Position numbers and translations under genes: made by a program
NCBI RefSeq assembly: GCF_000526195.1
Contig: NZ_JAFP01000001.1
Coordinates: 1,678,312 to 1,742,311 of the forward strand
Source of the DNA: Hippea sp. KM1
Lineage (GTDB): Bacteria; Campylobacterota_A; Desulfurellia; Desulfurellales; Hippeaceae
Length of the DNA stretch: 64,000 nt
Reading direction: 5' to 3'
The notes under the pieces: model-generated
What the model saw: only the letters and a program-made list of their open reading frames with translations
The model's database searches: none
What the model was told of the DNA's origin: nothing
Shown here: piece after piece, positions 36,201-46,770 of the stretch
Layout: each line of letters starts with the position of its first letter
Numbering within the stretch: the first letter of the stretch is position 1

Positions 36201-37740
36201 CAATGAAAAAAGGGCATTGATGGCCATACTGGTCGTTACCATTCTAATTACAGCCTACACTTACTTCTTTTTACCCAAGCAACAGCCACCAGAGCAAAGC
36301 TCCAATGCCACAAAAACAACTAAGCAGCAAATAGAACAGGTCAACAAAAAAACACCCAAGCCAAAAACGGAGAATGAGCATTTTATCACCATAGAGACAG
36401 ACAACTATATCCTGAAGATCTCCTCTTTGAACGGCGCTATCAAGGAGCTGCTTTTGAAGAAATACAGCATAAACAAATCCAATGTTCAACTGGTCAAAAG
36501 CAGCGGCTATTACAACACCTTAGAAACGGTCTTTGCAGATAAAAACATAGAGAAGATGGAAGAGACCATGCCATATAAGGCCAATAAAGAATTTGTCAGG
36601 CTTTCAAGGCAGAACTCAACCTCCACCGTTACACTAAAAAAGACCAACGGAACCTACACCATTATCAAGACATTTGAATTCAAAGACGGTGTGTATGCAT
36701 TCGACTTCAAGGTGGAGGTCTTAAAAGATGGCAAACCGATAGATACAGATTTTTCCGTATATGCAGGGCCGGATCTGGGGGATCTTCAGAAGGAAAAATA
36801 TTCACACTTAGGAGCTGTCGCCTTGGTTGACAACGACAAAATAAGAACAGACAAAAAGATAAAACCGGATGAGGATATACACTGGATAGCCTTAGAGAGC
36901 AAGTATTTCTGCTTGGCCTTTCTGCCTGCTGAATCAAATTCGCTTTTGGCCGGATACACAAAGCTAAACGACGGCCACTATGTATATGTCAATCTCAAAA
37001 CACCGGCAAAGCTTAAGATATACGCAGGGCCAAAGAGCAAGGAAACCATACAGGCCGTGGACCACAAATTAGACAGAATCATAAGGTTCGGCATGTTTGG
37101 ATTCATTGGAAAACCGCTTCTGTATGTCTTGAACTGGTTATACTCCATATTTGGTAATTACGGTGTCGCCATCATTGTTTTGACATTCCTGATCAGGTTA
37201 ATCTTCTATCCGTTGAGCTTTAAATCATACAAGTCGATGAAGGAGATGGCCAAACTCCAGCCAAAGCTAAAGGAATTGCAGGCAAAATACAAGGGCAAGC
37301 CGGATCAACTCAACAAGGCCACCATGGAGCTATACAGAAAGCACAAGGTCAACCCGTTCGGCGGCTGCCTGCCCATAATCATTCAGATCCCGGTCTTTTT
37401 TGCCCTGTACAATGTTCTTCTAAACGCCATCGAGTTGAGGGGTGCACCGTTTGTGTTGTGGATTACAGACCTAAGCTCAAAGGATCCATACTATGTATTG
37501 CCGATCCTGATGGGATTGACCATGTATGTTCAACAGAAACTAACACCGGCAACAGGCGATCCAACTCAGCAGAAGATCATGATGTTCATGCCTTTGATAT
37601 TTACCTTTATGTTCATGGGATTCCCATCGGGTTTGGTTCTGTATTGGGCAACAAACAACCTCTTAACCATAGCGCAACAGTTCATAGATTCTCAGATACT
37701 AAAGGCCCAAGAGAAAAAGCAGAAACATGCTGCAACATGA
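36187..37740 (+). CDS. yidC: Membrane protein insertase YidC
   Basis: 517 residues, the long Gram-negative form. An N-terminal signal anchor ([19 protein letters not shown]) precedes a periplasmic beta domain of about 270 residues ([24 protein letters not shown]...). The C-terminal core has five membrane segments with [43 protein letters not shown] and [11 protein letters not shown]. It inserts proteins in the inner membrane alone or with Sec. It overlaps mnmE by 14 bases; no jag/khpB gene intervenes. Confidence 0.97.
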   Translation: MQDHNNEKRALMAILVVTILITAYTYFFLPKQQPPEQSSNATKTTKQQIEQVNKKTPKPKTENEHFITIETDNYILKISSLNGAIKELLLKKYSINKSNVQLVKSSGYYNTLETVFADKNIEKMEETMPYKANKEFVRLSRQNSTSTVTLKKTNGTYTIIKTFEFKDGVYAFDFKVEVLKDGKPIDTDFSVYAGPDLGDLQKEKYSHLGAVALVDNDKIRTDKKIKPDEDIHWIALESKYFCLAFLPAESNSLLAGYTKLNDGHYVYVNLKTPAKLKIYAGPKSKETIQAVDHKLDRIIRFGMFGFIGKPLLYVLNWLYSIFGNYGVAIIVLTFLIRLIFYPLSFKSYKSMKEMAKLQPKLKELQAKYKGKPDQLNKATMELYRKHKVNPFGGCLPIIIQIPVFFALYNVLLNAIELRGAPFVLWITDLSSKDPYYVLPILMGLTMYVQQKLTPATGDPTQQKIMMFMPLIFTFMFMGFPSGLVLYWATNNLLTIAQQFIDSQILKAQEKKQKHAAT

Positions 37741-39088
37741 CGACGACATAATCGCAGCTATAGCCACAGGGTATACAGAAGCAGCCATCGGTATAATCAG
37801 GGTTTCAGGCAAGGGAAGCCTAAAGCTGCTTGAGGAGGTCTTTACAAGAAAGCCGCCGTATGAGGCAAACAGGATATACTATGGCCACATCGTTGATGCA
37901 GAAGGCAAGATCTTGGACGAGGTTTTGGTCTCCATATTCAAATCTCCCCATTCGTATACGGGCGAGGATTCATTTGAGGTAAACTGCCACGGTGGATTGG
38001 TGGTTTTAAACAGCGTCCTTGAGCGGCTAATAGAGGCCGGAGCCAGGCTTGCTCAGCCGGGTGAATTCACAAAAAGGGCCTTCCTAAACGGCAAGCTGGA
38101 CCTATCCCAGGCAGAAGCCGTGGCCAAGGTTATATCTGCCAAAAGCAAAAGGGCTGTCGATGTGGCTCAACGGCAGCTTCAGGGCAACTTCTCCTCAAAG
38201 CTTGACCAGATAAGGGATCAAATACTCTATCTAATGGCCGAAAACGAGGTCATGATAGACCACCCCGAGGAAGAGCTAAGCGATGTCTCAAAAGAGGAGA
38301 AGCTCAAGATCTTAAACGAAATAGAAGGCAATCTAAAGCAAATCCTAAGGGCAGCAGAATACGGCAACAACCTGTTTGAAGGGGTTACAATAGCACTGGT
38401 GGGTAAACCCAATGTTGGCAAATCCAGCCTATTGAACCTCATAACAGGCTCAGAGAGGGCAATAGTCACAGACATTCCAGGCACAACAAGGGATGTATTA
38501 AAGGAGCAGTTCAACATAAACGGCGTTCCGTTCTCCATACTGGATACAGCAGGCATAAGAAAAACCGATGATACCGTTGAGAAGATAGGCGTTGAGAGGA
38601 GTCTAAAGGCCATTGAAGAGGCCGATATAGTCCTTGCCATATTTGACGGGTCAAATAAACTGACCGAAGAGGATAAAAAATTGATAGATAAACTAATGGA
38701 TTTGCAAAAAAACACCATAGCTATATTAAACAAGGCCGATTTAGGCATAAAGATAGACAAGAAAGAATTGCCGTTTAAACACATAATACGGATTTCGTGC
38801 AAGACATCGCAGGGTTTAGAGGAGCTTGAAAGGGTTGTATCCGATGTGGCCTTAGGCGGAATGGATGACTCCCAGATTGTATCGCTAAACGCATCACAGA
38901 AGCAGAGCCTAAAAAAGGCCATTGAGATGTGCAACCGCCTGAAGGAAGATATAGACAACGACATAGATCCTGCCTTGATCGGTGTTGATTTTTTGGCACT
39001 AACAGACTATCTTGATGAGGTCATTGGAAGGATAACAAACGAAGACATGCTGGATGTCATGTTTAAAAAGTTCTGCATAGGCAAGTGA
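37727..39088 (+). CDS. mnmE: tRNA modification GTPase MnmE
   Basis: 453 residues. The N-terminal tetrahydrofolate-binding domain has DIIAAIATG and [12 protein letters not shown]; the central helical domain follows; the G domain carries [24 protein letters not shown] and NKAD. It ends FCIGK, the catalytic C-terminal motif. With MnmG it adds the carboxymethylaminomethyl group to wobble U34. A parS-like site begins directly after the stop. Confidence 0.97.
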   Translation: MLQHDDDIIAAIATGYTEAAIGIIRVSGKGSLKLLEEVFTRKPPYEANRIYYGHIVDAEGKILDEVLVSIFKSPHSYTGEDSFEVNCHGGLVVLNSVLERLIEAGARLAQPGEFTKRAFLNGKLDLSQAEAVAKVISAKSKRAVDVAQRQLQGNFSSKLDQIRDQILYLMAENEVMIDHPEEELSDVSKEEKLKILNEIEGNLKQILRAAEYGNNLFEGVTIALVGKPNVGKSSLLNLITGSERAIVTDIPGTTRDVLKEQFNINGVPFSILDTAGIRKTDDTVEKIGVERSLKAIEEADIVLAIFDGSNKLTEEDKKLIDKLMDLQKNTIAILNKADLGIKIDKKELPFKHIIRISCKTSQGLEELERVVSDVALGGMDDSQIVSLNASQKQSLKKAIEMCNRLKEDIDNDIDPALIGVDFLALTDYLDEVIGRITNEDMLDVMFKKFCIGK

Positions 39089-39104
39089 TGTTTCACATGA
39101 AACA
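39089..39104 (+). promoter_or_regulatory. parS-like ParB binding site between mnmE and mnmG
   Basis: TGTTTCACATGAAACA starts on the base after the mnmE stop codon. It matches parS at 15 of 16 positions and is the exact inverse of the site at 31322-31337, 7.75 kb away. It lies in the replication-origin-associated gene block where parS sites usually cluster. No parA or parB gene is in this window. Confidence 0.85.
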
Positions 39105-39119
39105 TTTAGAGGTGAGAAA

Positions 39120-41006
39120 ATGATTTATCCCAAAAGATACGATGTGATCGTAATAGGCGGAGGACATGCGGGCTGTGAGGCCGCACTGATAAATGCAAGA
39201 TTGGGTCTAAACACGCTGCTTTTGACTATAGCGCTGGATTCCATAGGTGCCATGAGCTGCAATCCGGCGATAGGTGGCCTTGCAAAGGGGCATTTAGTAA
39301 AAGAGGTCGATATATTTGGCGGCGAGATGGCACGCAATATAGACGAAACCGGTTTACAGTTTAAGATACTAAACAAGAGCAAGGGGCCTGCTGTCTGGTC
39401 AAGCAGGGCTCAGGCCGATATGACCGCATACAGACTGAGAATGAAATACACGCTGGAGAGACAGGAGCATCTCGATATAAAACAGGAGACCGTTGATGAG
39501 ATAATCGTTGAAGGCAATAGGGTGGTGGGCGTAAAGACGCATCTTGGCAATGAGTATTACTGCAACGCAGTGGTCGTAACAACAGGCACATTTATGAAGG
39601 GTAAGATATTCATCGGCCTAAACGAATACGAAGCGGGAAGGGCGTGGGAGCCCCCATCAAGAAAACTCTCAGATAGCCTGAGGAGATTGGGTTTAAGGGT
39701 TGGCAGGCTAAAAACAGGAACCACGCCGAGATTGGATGCAAGAACCATAGACTTCGATGCATTGATACCGCAGCCGGGTGATGATGAACCCGTGCCTTTC
39801 TCCTTTAGAACAAAACAGCTAAACAGACCCAATATACCGTGTTATCTGACATACACAAACGAAAAAACACACGAGGTTATATTGAAAAACCTGGATCAAT
39901 CACCGCTTTACAGCGGCATGGTAGAATCCGTTGGGCCGAGGTATTGCCCATCTATAGAAGACAAGGTGGTCAAGTTCTTCGAGAAAAAGCAGCACCAGAT
40001 ATTCTTAGAACCCCAGGACGAAAAATCCACAGAGATATACGCAGACGGCCTCCACACATCGATGAGCTATGAGGTGCAGTTGAACTTCTTGCGCACCATA
40101 AAGGGACTTGAGAAGGTTGAAATCATGAGGCCGGGATATGCGATAGAGTATGACTTTGTTGATCCAACCCAGCTTAAACACACACTGGAGACCAAAAGCA
40201 TCAGAGGCCTGTTCCTGGCAGGTCAGATAAACGGCACAAGCGGGTATGAGGAGGCTGCAGCCCAGGGCATTGTTGCAGGCATCAACGCCGCATTCTATCT
40301 AATGGAGAAAGAGCCGTTTATCCTAAGAAGGGATGAGGCCTACACAGGCGTTTTGATAGACGATTTGGTCACAAAAGGGACAAAAGAGCCCTACAGGATG
40401 TTCACCTCCAGGGCAGAATACAGACTCATCCTAAGGGAGGATAACACGCATCTAAGGCTGGCCGAAAAATCCTTCAAGGCCGGATTATTGAGCAGGGAAG
40501 AATTTGAGATGATACAGGAACAGAAGGTCAAGATAGAGGAGACAATCAAAAAGCTTAAAACCACATACATATTCCCGACGGAGGAGACAAACAGAAAATT
40601 AAAGGAGCTTGGAACCGAGATAATAAAAACCAAGACGGATCTGGCCAAACTCCTGAGGAGAACCGAGATAAACTACGACAAGCTCAAACAGCTCATGCCT
40701 GAGCTTGAAGACCTTGATGGATACATAAAACAAGAGGTCGAGATAGACATAAAATACGAAGGTTATCTGAGCCTGCAAAAACAGCAGATAGAAAAATTCA
40801 AGAAATACGAAAACATGAAGATACCCGAGAACTTCGATTACACCAAGGTTGGCGGGTTGTCCAACGAGGTCAGGGGCAAGCTTATGGAGGTAAGGCCCAC
40901 ATCGATCGGGCAGGCCATGCGCATATCGGGCGTAACACCCGCTGCCATATCCATTCTCATGGTTTACCTAAAAAAATACAATGACGGACTTAAGAACTCG
41001 GCTTGA
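39120..41006 (+). CDS. mnmG: tRNA uridine-5-carboxymethylaminomethyl modification enzyme MnmG
   Basis: 628 residues. FAD motif [15 protein letters not shown] at about 10-24, the family motif [28 protein letters not shown] and the [17 protein letters not shown] segment are all present, with the helical C-terminal domain that binds MnmE and tRNA. AGAGGTGAGAAA precedes the ATG, right after the parS-like site. It overlaps rsmG by 26 bases. Confidence 0.97.
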   Translation: MIYPKRYDVIVIGGGHAGCEAALINARLGLNTLLLTIALDSIGAMSCNPAIGGLAKGHLVKEVDIFGGEMARNIDETGLQFKILNKSKGPAVWSSRAQADMTAYRLRMKYTLERQEHLDIKQETVDEIIVEGNRVVGVKTHLGNEYYCNAVVVTTGTFMKGKIFIGLNEYEAGRAWEPPSRKLSDSLRRLGLRVGRLKTGTTPRLDARTIDFDALIPQPGDDEPVPFSFRTKQLNRPNIPCYLTYTNEKTHEVILKNLDQSPLYSGMVESVGPRYCPSIEDKVVKFFEKKQHQIFLEPQDEKSTEIYADGLHTSMSYEVQLNFLRTIKGLEKVEIMRPGYAIEYDFVDPTQLKHTLETKSIRGLFLAGQINGTSGYEEAAAQGIVAGINAAFYLMEKEPFILRRDEAYTGVLIDDLVTKGTKEPYRMFTSRAEYRLILREDNTHLRLAEKSFKAGLLSREEFEMIQEQKVKIEETIKKLKTTYIFPTEETNRKLKELGTEIIKTKTDLAKLLRRTEINYDKLKQLMPELEDLDGYIKQEVEIDIKYEGYLSLQKQQIEKFKKYENMKIPENFDYTKVGGLSNEVRGKLMEVRPTSIGQAMRISGVTPAAISILMVYLKKYNDGLKNSA

Positions 41007-41568
41007 AAAGGCCTTTAGAAGGGTTGACATACCACCAGGCGGCATAGACAACCTTATACTCTACATCGAAACACTAAAGGAATGGAACAAAAACATAGCA
41101 CTCATATCAAAGAGGGAAGAAAACATCGTAAACCACCTCGTTGCACCGTCCCTGTTGTTTTTCAAATTCTTCAGGGATGACAGCTTATCGATTGTGGATA
41201 TAGGCTCAGGCGCCGGTTTCCCTGCCGTTGTAATGAAGATATACAAACCCAGCTTGAATATAACAATGATTGAACCAAACAACAAAAAGGCGGCCTTTTT
41301 AACCTACATATGCGCAAAGCTCAAGCTTAAATGCAACATAATAAACAGGCGCATAGAGCAGCTAAGCAAATCCATGGAATGCGATGTTATAACGGCCAGG
41401 GCCTTGAATATAAGACCGCTTATGGATGAAATCAGAGAAAAGATAAAGGGTGGCTATCTTCTTTGGTTAACCGCCAAAGATAACCACCTTAACTTAAATC
41501 TAAAAGGGGAGATTCTCTTTAAGCAGCACTGCGCAAAACTCTACGAACTTACAGAACAGGTGGTCTGA
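40981..41568 (+). CDS. rsmG: 16S rRNA (guanine-527-N7)-methyltransferase
   Basis: 195 residues. The SAM motif [16 protein letters not shown] is near residues 60-75, and [14 protein letters not shown] plus VITARALN are RsmG features. It methylates G527 of 16S rRNA; loss often gives low-level streptomycin resistance. It is the last gene of the rpmH block. Its 3' end overlaps the convergent cupin regulator by 20 bases. Confidence 0.95.
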   Translation: MTDLRTRLEKAFRRVDIPPGGIDNLILYIETLKEWNKNIALISKREENIVNHLVAPSLLFFKFFRDDSLSIVDIGSGAGFPAVVMKIYKPSLNITMIEPNNKKAAFLTYICAKLKLKCNIINRRIEQLSKSMECDVITARALNIRPLMDEIREKIKGGYLLWLTAKDNHLNLNLKGEILFKQHCAKLYELTEQVV

Positions 41569-42091
41569 CTACCCAGATGGTCTCAACATCCACATCGCCT
41601 ACATTCTTATAAGAATGGGGTTGGGTTGATGAGAAATAGAAGCTATCGCCTGGGCCCAAAACCTTAACCTGATCACCAACCCTAAGCTCCAGCTTGCCCT
41701 TCAAGATGTATCCAAACTCCTCACCCGTATGCCTGTGCTCACCCTTTGAATCGCAACCCACAGGCACAACCTTATAGAGGGGCTCCATGGCTTTATTGGA
41801 AATCTTGGCCACGAGCAGCTCAGCATAGACATGGCTGCCTGGATATATGATTTGAGTCCTTTCCTCCTTTGTTAAGAATATCTTATCATTGGACTGCTCA
41901 TCGCTTAAAAGATCCCTAACCTGCACATCGAGGGCCTGGGCTATCTTCTGTAAAACGCTAATGGAAGGCACTGCTTTGCCCGTCTCTATCTGGGAGATAT
42001 AAGCATCGGTGCATCCGACCTTCTCTGCCAACGCCTTTAGTGTCAAGCCCTGCTTCTTCCGATAACTCTTAATCTTTTCAGCCATATTCAT
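41549..42091 (-). CDS. XRE-family regulator with C-terminal cupin domain, second copy type
   Basis: 180 residues. The HTH is in residues 1-60 (KIKSYRKKQGLTLKALAEKVGC... DAYISQIETGKAVPS). The cupin is at about 110-180 with EHRHTGEEFGYILKGKLELRVGD and GDSFYFSSTQPHSYKN. It has the same architecture as the protein at 3783 but is clearly a different paralog. It lies directly downstream of the acetate-transporter gene on the same strand, past that gene's terminator, and is a likely regulator of it. Its ligand is unknown. Confidence 0.83.
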   Translation of the reverse strand: MNMAEKIKSYRKKQGLTLKALAEKVGCTDAYISQIETGKAVPSISVLQKIAQALDVQVRDLLSDEQSNDKIFLTKEERTQIIYPGSHVYAELLVAKISNKAMEPLYKVVPVGCDSKGEHRHTGEEFGYILKGKLELRVGDQVKVLGPGDSFYFSSTQPHSYKNVGDVDVETIWVVRPPVL

Positions 42092-42148
42092 GACCCTTAA
42101 ATCCTCCCTAAAAAATTAATTAATAATGCAGGCATAAGCATAAAAAAA

Positions 42149-42172
42149 TGGGGGCTTTTTGTCAAGCCCCCA
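42149..42172 (-). terminator. Terminator of the acetate transporter gene
   Basis: On the minus strand TGGGGGCTT-GACAAAA-AGCCCCCA is followed by TTTTTTTA. The stem is at least 7 bp and GC-rich. It begins about 23 bases past the stop of the transporter gene and ends 60 bases before the regulator gene. Confidence 0.88.
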
Positions 42173-42194
42173 CTATCCTATACCTACGCCGGGA

Positions 42195-42752
42195 TTATTC
42201 GTTGCTCATAACATCAAACTGAGCCTTGATACCCTCATACATTCCATACCATGCAGCCAGAGCCGTCAATATACCCTCATATCCTGCAAATGTTGTGATG
42301 GCTTTGCTACCTGTGTAATGGCCAATGACCAGCAAGATAAAGAGGATCTCCAACAAGACAAAGATCACAATGACAGTGGTATGCCCGCTCTTAAATACCA
42401 ACAAGGTCATAATGGTTGTAAAGATCGTCCAAGCAATTAGGGTAATACCCAAAGCCGGACCCAATGCAGCAGCTGGAACTAACCCAAGCTTAGTAAAATA
42501 AACTAAGCTTGCTAAAGCGATCCAGAATGCGCCGTAAGAACCAAACGCCGTCATGCCGAATGTGTTGCCGGTTCTCATCTCCAAAACACCGGCAATCAGC
42601 TGGGCCAAACCACCGTAAAACAGACCCAACGGCAACGCTGCGTCCAATGCTGCCGGAACCAATCCAGCGTTGTGAACATTGAGAACAAAGGTTGTCAGAG
42701 CAAATCCACCGAGTCCCAATGGTCCAGGATTAGCAAGTTTCCCCTCAGCCAT
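42195..42752 (-). CDS. satP: Acetate/succinate uptake transporter, GPR1/FUN34/YaaH family
   Basis: 185 residues with six membrane helices. It opens with the family signature [20 protein letters not shown] (NPAPLGL-type), followed by [23 protein letters not shown] and [11 protein letters not shown]. Members import acetate with protons or ions. A strong promoter and a 25-base imperfect palindrome lie upstream. The cupin regulator downstream probably responds to the same nutrient state. The gene has the most GC-rich, best-adapted codons of its neighbourhood, suggesting high expression. Confidence 0.93.
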   Translation of the reverse strand: MAEGKLANPGPLGLGGFALTTFVLNVHNAGLVPAALDAALPLGLFYGGLAQLIAGVLEMRTGNTFGMTAFGSYGAFWIALASLVYFTKLGLVPAAALGPALGITLIAWTIFTTIMTLLVFKSGHTTVIVIFVLLEILFILLVIGHYTGSKAITTFAGYEGILTALAAWYGMYEGIKAQFDVMSNE

Positions 42753-42775
42753 AAACCACCTCCACTAAAATAAAG

Positions 42776-42834
42776 TAAACTTTAACTCCCGTTAAGTTTA
42801 GATATATTTATACACTTTTTTTGATTTATGTCAA
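42776..42834 (-). promoter_or_regulatory. satP promoter and putative operator
   Basis: On the minus strand TTGACA (42834-42829), 16-base spacer, TATAAA (42812-42807). Just downstream, at the expected transcription start, is an imperfect inverted repeat: TAAACTTTAAC-TCCC-GTTAAGTTTA (42776-42800), 10-11 base arms with one bulge. This is a typical repressor position. GGAGGTGG precedes the satP ATG. Confidence 0.7.
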
Positions 42835-42853
42835 GAGGAAAATTAAATTAAAG

Positions 42854-43612
42854 TTAAAATTTGCTCCGGCCTCGTGTAATTATTAAGTAAAAATCTATTT
42901 TATCAGTATCTTTTCTTACTATGGCTCGGGGAATTTTAAATATAGGTTGAATATCCGGCTGGTATATCTTTTGGCCTATGATATAACCCCTCTTAATTTT
43001 TAACTTACGCAACACCTCAATTACATCGTCACTGACATCGCCGAACGGATAGGCAAAATCCTCAATAGGCTGATAAGAAGACAAAATACTAAGGGATCTT
43101 CTAATCTCACTCTCTACCTCATCCTTAGAAATTAAAGAAAGCTTTATGTGCCTGTGGGAGTGAGACCCAAGCACCATACCAAGACGCACAAGCTCCCTTA
43201 GGTCGCTTTCATCCATCATCTTGGCATTCTCATGATACCCGCCAATCAAGGCCGTCGAGATAAAAAACAACCCCTTCATGCCGTATCTATTCAGTATTTT
43301 GGCCGCATTCAGGTTATCCTTATAGCCATCATCAAAGGTTATTAAAACATAATTATTCTTTAAGTATAATTTTTCATCCTTTATTCTGTCTATCTGGGAG
43401 GGTGTTATAGAGATAAAACCCCTCTTCCTTAGATACGCTATCTGTTTTTCGAATTCTTCAGGTGAGATGGAAAACTTATCCAGCGAGGTGTTGGTGGGGC
43501 TTTCATCTATCCTGTGATAGAGCAAAACCAGTATGCCTTTTTTGGGTATCCTAAAAAAGTTATAGCGGACAAGGAAAATAACAACAAGAAGAATAAAGAT
43601 AAAGACAACCAT
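42854..43612 (-). CDS. Membrane-anchored polysaccharide deacetylase
   Basis: 252 residues. An N-terminal helix (VFIFILLVVIFLVRYNFF) anchors it. The NodB domain has VLLYHRIDESP, VLITFDDGYKDNLNAAKIL (motif 1), GSHSHRHIKLS (motif 2) and FAYPFGDVSDD. It belongs to the same broad family as the protein at 33187 but lacks its C-terminal extension. It follows a family-2 glycosyltransferase gene with three bases between, suggesting surface-glycan modification such as LPS core or exopolysaccharide. Confidence 0.85.
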   Translation of the reverse strand: MVVFIFILLVVIFLVRYNFFRIPKKGILVLLYHRIDESPTNTSLDKFSISPEEFEKQIAYLRKRGFISITPSQIDRIKDEKLYLKNNYVLITFDDGYKDNLNAAKILNRYGMKGLFFISTALIGGYHENAKMMDESDLRELVRLGMVLGSHSHRHIKLSLISKDEVESEIRRSLSILSSYQPIEDFAYPFGDVSDDVIEVLRKLKIKRGYIIGQKIYQPDIQPIFKIPRAIVRKDTDKIDFYLIITRGRSKF

Positions 43613-43615
43613 ACA

Positions 43616-44344
43616 TCACTTTGGCTCTTTTGCCTTTGCGTATTTGACAAAAACATAGAAAGAAGAAAGAAGGGCATACACACACCCCTCATAACCATCA
43701 AGAAAAGCCCCTTTTAACACAAATCTCCTAAACAGCTCAAAAGCAAACCTGCCAAACGGATAAAATCCGCCTATACGGGGCTTTTTTTGCCTTATAACAT
43801 TGGATAACAGGCTGGTGTACCTATTGAACTTATTAAAGTAATCCTCTAAATCCTCATAGCTGTAATGGTACACAACACCCTTTAGTTTTTCTGCACTACA
43901 CCTAACGCCCTCATGCACCATCGCCTCATCAAATCGACACCTACCCTTTTTAAAAAGCCTGACATGGTAATCTGGATATGTCCCGCCAAACCTCAAGGGT
44001 TTACCCATAAAGACAAGTTGAATATTTAAGGCATAGGCATCAGCAGATGGATTCTTTAACACCCTCAATATCTCTTTTTTTAAATCCCCGCTTACAACCT
44101 CATCGGCATCTATCGACAATACCCAATCTGTTGAAAGCTTCGATATAGCAAAGTTCTTCTGTTTGCCGTATCCCAACCACTGTTGATGATAAACCTTATC
44201 GGTATACTGTCTGGCTATTTTTAGGGTGTTGTCGCTGCTGCCTGAGTCGACCACCACAATCTCATCGCAAAAAGCAACACTCTCAAGTGTCTTCTTTAGG
44301 CTGCTTTCTTCGTTATAGGTTATGATGGCGCAACCCAAAGACAT
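43616..44344 (-). CDS. Family 2 glycosyltransferase, WaaE/KdtX-like
   Basis: 242 residues, GT-A fold. It begins SLGCAIITYNEESSLKKTLESV; the nucleotide-binding VVDSGSSDNT and metal-site SIDADEVVS follow. GGTYPDYHVRLFKKGRCRFDEAMVHEGV is typical of the WaaE/LgtF group that adds glucose to the LPS inner core; it is seen here as RLFKKG...VHEGV. It probably acts at the cytoplasmic membrane face on LPS and fits with hldD. It starts next to the sufT-like stop. Confidence 0.85.
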   Translation of the reverse strand: MSLGCAIITYNEESSLKKTLESVAFCDEIVVVDSGSSDNTLKIARQYTDKVYHQQWLGYGKQKNFAISKLSTDWVLSIDADEVVSGDLKKEILRVLKNPSADAYALNIQLVFMGKPLRFGGTYPDYHVRLFKKGRCRFDEAMVHEGVRCSAEKLKGVVYHYSYEDLEDYFNKFNRYTSLLSNVIRQKKPRIGGFYPFGRFAFELFRRFVLKGAFLDGYEGCVYALLSSFYVFVKYAKAKEPK

Positions 44345-44653
44345 CTATTCGCCGAGCAGTCTCCTTCTTGCCTCCTCGCTCATCATCGATGGATTCCAGG
44401 GTGGATCCCAGACAAGCTCAACCTGAACATCGTTGGCTCCAATCTCCTTAAGCCTGTTGACCACATCCTCCTGCAAAGGGGCAATCAAGGGGCAACCGGG
44501 CGTTGTAAGTGTCATAACCACCTTTACATTGTTGTCCTCATCGATGTCTATACCGTAAACAAAGCCCAAATTCACAATATCAAGCCCTATCTCCATATCG
44601 ATAACATTGTATAGGGCATCAATCACATCCTTCTTGGTCAATCTATCCGCCAT
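44345..44653 (-). CDS. MIP18/DUF59 Fe-S assembly factor, SufT/PaaD-like
   Basis: 102 residues. ALYNVIDMEIGLDIVNLGFVYGI and MTLTTPGCPLIAPLQEDV with ELVWDPPWNPSMMSEEARRRL define the DUF59 family: the reactive cysteine is in TPGCP and the DPPW motif is complete. Bacterial SufT helps mature Fe-S proteins. No suf genes are beside it. It sits one base downstream of a small uncharacterised gene. Confidence 0.9.
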   Translation of the reverse strand: MADRLTKKDVIDALYNVIDMEIGLDIVNLGFVYGIDIDEDNNVKVVMTLTTPGCPLIAPLQEDVVNRLKEIGANDVQVELVWDPPWNPSMMSEEARRRLLGE

Positions 44654-44654
44654 A

Positions 44655-45044
44655 TCACACCTTCTCCTTCTTTATAGGTTTAAAGGGCAGTATGTTCTTT
44701 GATGTCTTTGTTTTTTTAATCTCCTTCACCTTGATCTTATCCTCCAAAGACACAACCACATCGGAGTCATCCTTTAAGAACTTTATGGTCAATATGTTAT
44801 CTGTATTCATTATAATCATGCTTGATTTGTATATGGAGTCGCCTTTGTCCAGAGGCTCCAAGATCAACCTTCCGTTCTCCTCTTTACATTTATGCACATG
44901 GTCGATCTTCAGGCCAAAATACGCCTGCTCCTCAAGCATTATCATTAAATCATCGTCCTCGTTCTCATCAAAGTAATAGTCGATTGAGCCTATATAGCAC
45001 TCACCACCTACCATATCAACCCTAACCCAAATCCTACTCATCAC
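44655..45044 (-). CDS. Uncharacterised small protein between gatA and sufT-like
   Basis: 129 residues, not recognised. The start reads MMSRIWVRVDMVGGECYIGSI. It is acidic in the first half (FDENEDDDLMIMLEEQ) and ends with a basic lysine-rich tail (KEIKKTKTSKNILPFKPIKKEKV). The pattern of short strands (YIGSIDYYF, SSMIIMNTDNILTIKFL) suggests a compact beta domain like PilZ/YcgR- or SpoVG-size modules, but no motif supports a name. It is tightly packed with neighbours (6 and 1 base gaps), so it is a real gene. Confidence 0.7.
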   Translation of the reverse strand: MMSRIWVRVDMVGGECYIGSIDYYFDENEDDDLMIMLEEQAYFGLKIDHVHKCKEENGRLILEPLDKGDSIYKSSMIIMNTDNILTIKFLKDDSDVVVSLEDKIKVKEIKKTKTSKNILPFKPIKKEKV

Positions 45045-45050
45045 ATTACC

Positions 45051-46469
45051 TCAATCCAAAGGGAGCCTATCCCTTAAATTAAACTCTTTCTCAAACGCCG
45101 ATGCAACCTTGAATATCACATCCTCTCTAAAGGCGTTGGCCATTATCTGCAGCCCCAAAGGCAAACCGTTGTTAGATAATCCATTGGGTATGCTTATGGC
45201 GGGAATTGCCGTCAGGTTAGCAGGTATCGTAAAAATATCCGACAGATACATCTGCAGGGGCTTATCGGCCTTCTCGCCAACCCTGAACGCTTCTGTCGGG
45301 GTTGTGGGCGAGATTATGCAGTCAAACCTCTCAAACGCCCTGTCAAAATCCTGCTTTATCAATCCCCTGAGCTTCTGCGCCTTCAGATAATAGGCATCGT
45401 AATAACCGCTTGAGAGCACATAGGTGCCAAGCATTATCCTCCTTTTAACCTCATCACCAAAGCCCTCAGAGCGGCTCTTTAGGTACATTTCCTTCAAATC
45501 GCTATAATCAGAAGCCCTGAAGCCATACTTTACGCCGTCGTATCTGGCCAGGTTGCTTGAGGCCTCAGCTGGCGCTATGATGTAATAATCCGAAACGGCA
45601 TACCTGGCGTTGGGCAAATCGACGCTCTCTATCTGGCAACCCAAATTCTTCAATATCTTTATACTCTCATCCATCGCCGCCTGAACATCGCTATCGCAAT
45701 CCTGCAGTGTTTTATCGTAAAAGCCTATCTTCATGCCCTTTATGTCTTGATTCAAATACTGGGTAAAATCCGGCACATCGACAAAGGCCGAGGTGGAATC
45801 GTGCTCATCATGACCGCAAATTATATTCATCAAGATAGCAGCATCCTCGACATCCCTCGTTATAGGACCAATCTGATCCAGACTCGATGCAAACGCAACA
45901 AGGCCATACCTTGAAACCCTGCCGTAAGTGGGCTTTAGCCCCACAACGCCACACAGCGATGCAGGCTGCCTTATAGAACCCCCTGTATCAGACCCCAAAG
46001 CGGCTATAGCCTCACCACAGGCAACAGCAGCAGCAGAACCGCCACTTGAGCCACCGGGGATCCTCGTAATATCCCACGGGTTCTTGGTCGTGCCAAAGTA
46101 TGAGGTCTCTGTGGATGAGCCCATAGCAAACTCATCTAAATTGGTCTTTCCTATAAAGACAGCCCCGTTCTCCTTTAGCTTCTTAACCGCAGTGGCATCA
46201 AAGAAGGCGACAAAGTTGGATAGAATCTTAGAGGAGCAGGTCGTCTTCTTGCCCTCGATGTGCATATTGTCCTTTATAGCAATGGGCAAATTCTTAAGGA
46301 TTCCATCCCTGGGATTCTCCTCAAACGCCTCAAACACGCTGACATAGGCGTTTATCGTTTCATCCTTCTCCCTTATCCTTTTCAATACAGACTCATACAC
46401 CTCTTCGGCTTTTATATCGCCTTTATCTATAAGCTCCAACAGTTCATGAAGTGTTTTTTTATACAGCAT
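45051..46469 (-). CDS. gatA: Aspartyl/glutamyl-tRNA amidotransferase subunit A
   Basis: 472 residues, amidase-signature family. The Ser-cisSer-Lys triad lies in NLPIAIKDN and [10 protein letters not shown] / [12 protein letters not shown]. It hydrolyses glutamine to feed ammonia to GatB, converting Glu-tRNA(Gln) or Asp-tRNA(Asn). gatC is directly upstream (three-base gap). gatB is not in this window. Confidence 0.97.
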   Translation of the reverse strand: MLYKKTLHELLELIDKGDIKAEEVYESVLKRIREKDETINAYVSVFEAFEENPRDGILKNLPIAIKDNMHIEGKKTTCSSKILSNFVAFFDATAVKKLKENGAVFIGKTNLDEFAMGSSTETSYFGTTKNPWDITRIPGGSSGGSAAAVACGEAIAALGSDTGGSIRQPASLCGVVGLKPTYGRVSRYGLVAFASSLDQIGPITRDVEDAAILMNIICGHDEHDSTSAFVDVPDFTQYLNQDIKGMKIGFYDKTLQDCDSDVQAAMDESIKILKNLGCQIESVDLPNARYAVSDYYIIAPAEASSNLARYDGVKYGFRASDYSDLKEMYLKSRSEGFGDEVKRRIMLGTYVLSSGYYDAYYLKAQKLRGLIKQDFDRAFERFDCIISPTTPTEAFRVGEKADKPLQMYLSDIFTIPANLTAIPAISIPNGLSNNGLPLGLQIMANAFREDVIFKVASAFEKEFNLRDRLPLD

Positions 46470-46472
46470 GGC

Positions 46473-46760
46473 TTACCTCTCTATCACCTTTGGCACCCTG
46501 AAGGCACTATCGGCTGCATCCGGGGCGTTTTGCAAGGCCGTTTCATTGGCCATGGATTCTCCAACCTCATCCTCCCTAAAAACATTCTTAAGCTCGCCTA
46601 TATGGAATACCGCCTCTTGATTATCAAGATCCAGGCCGTCGATCTCCTTCATGTAATCGAGAATCTCATTGAATTGTGTGCAGAACTTTTCAACATCGGC
46701 CTCCTCCAACTCCAACATGGAGAGCTTTGCTATTCGCCTTACCTCTTCCTTTGTAATCAT
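46473..46760 (-). CDS. gatC: Aspartyl/glutamyl-tRNA amidotransferase subunit C
   Basis: 95 residues, usual size. The VRRIAKLSMLELEEADVEKF start and LNEILDYMKEIDGLD-like helix (FNEILDYMKEIDGLD) are the GatC pattern; the LRxD-type linker reads VFREDEVGES. It ends RVPKVIER. It stabilises GatA-GatB. It lies 10 bases downstream of truA. Confidence 0.95.
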   Translation of the reverse strand: MITKEEVRRIAKLSMLELEEADVEKFCTQFNEILDYMKEIDGLDLDNQEAVFHIGELKNVFREDEVGESMANETALQNAPDAADSAFRVPKVIER

Positions 46761-46770
46761 AATCTACCCC

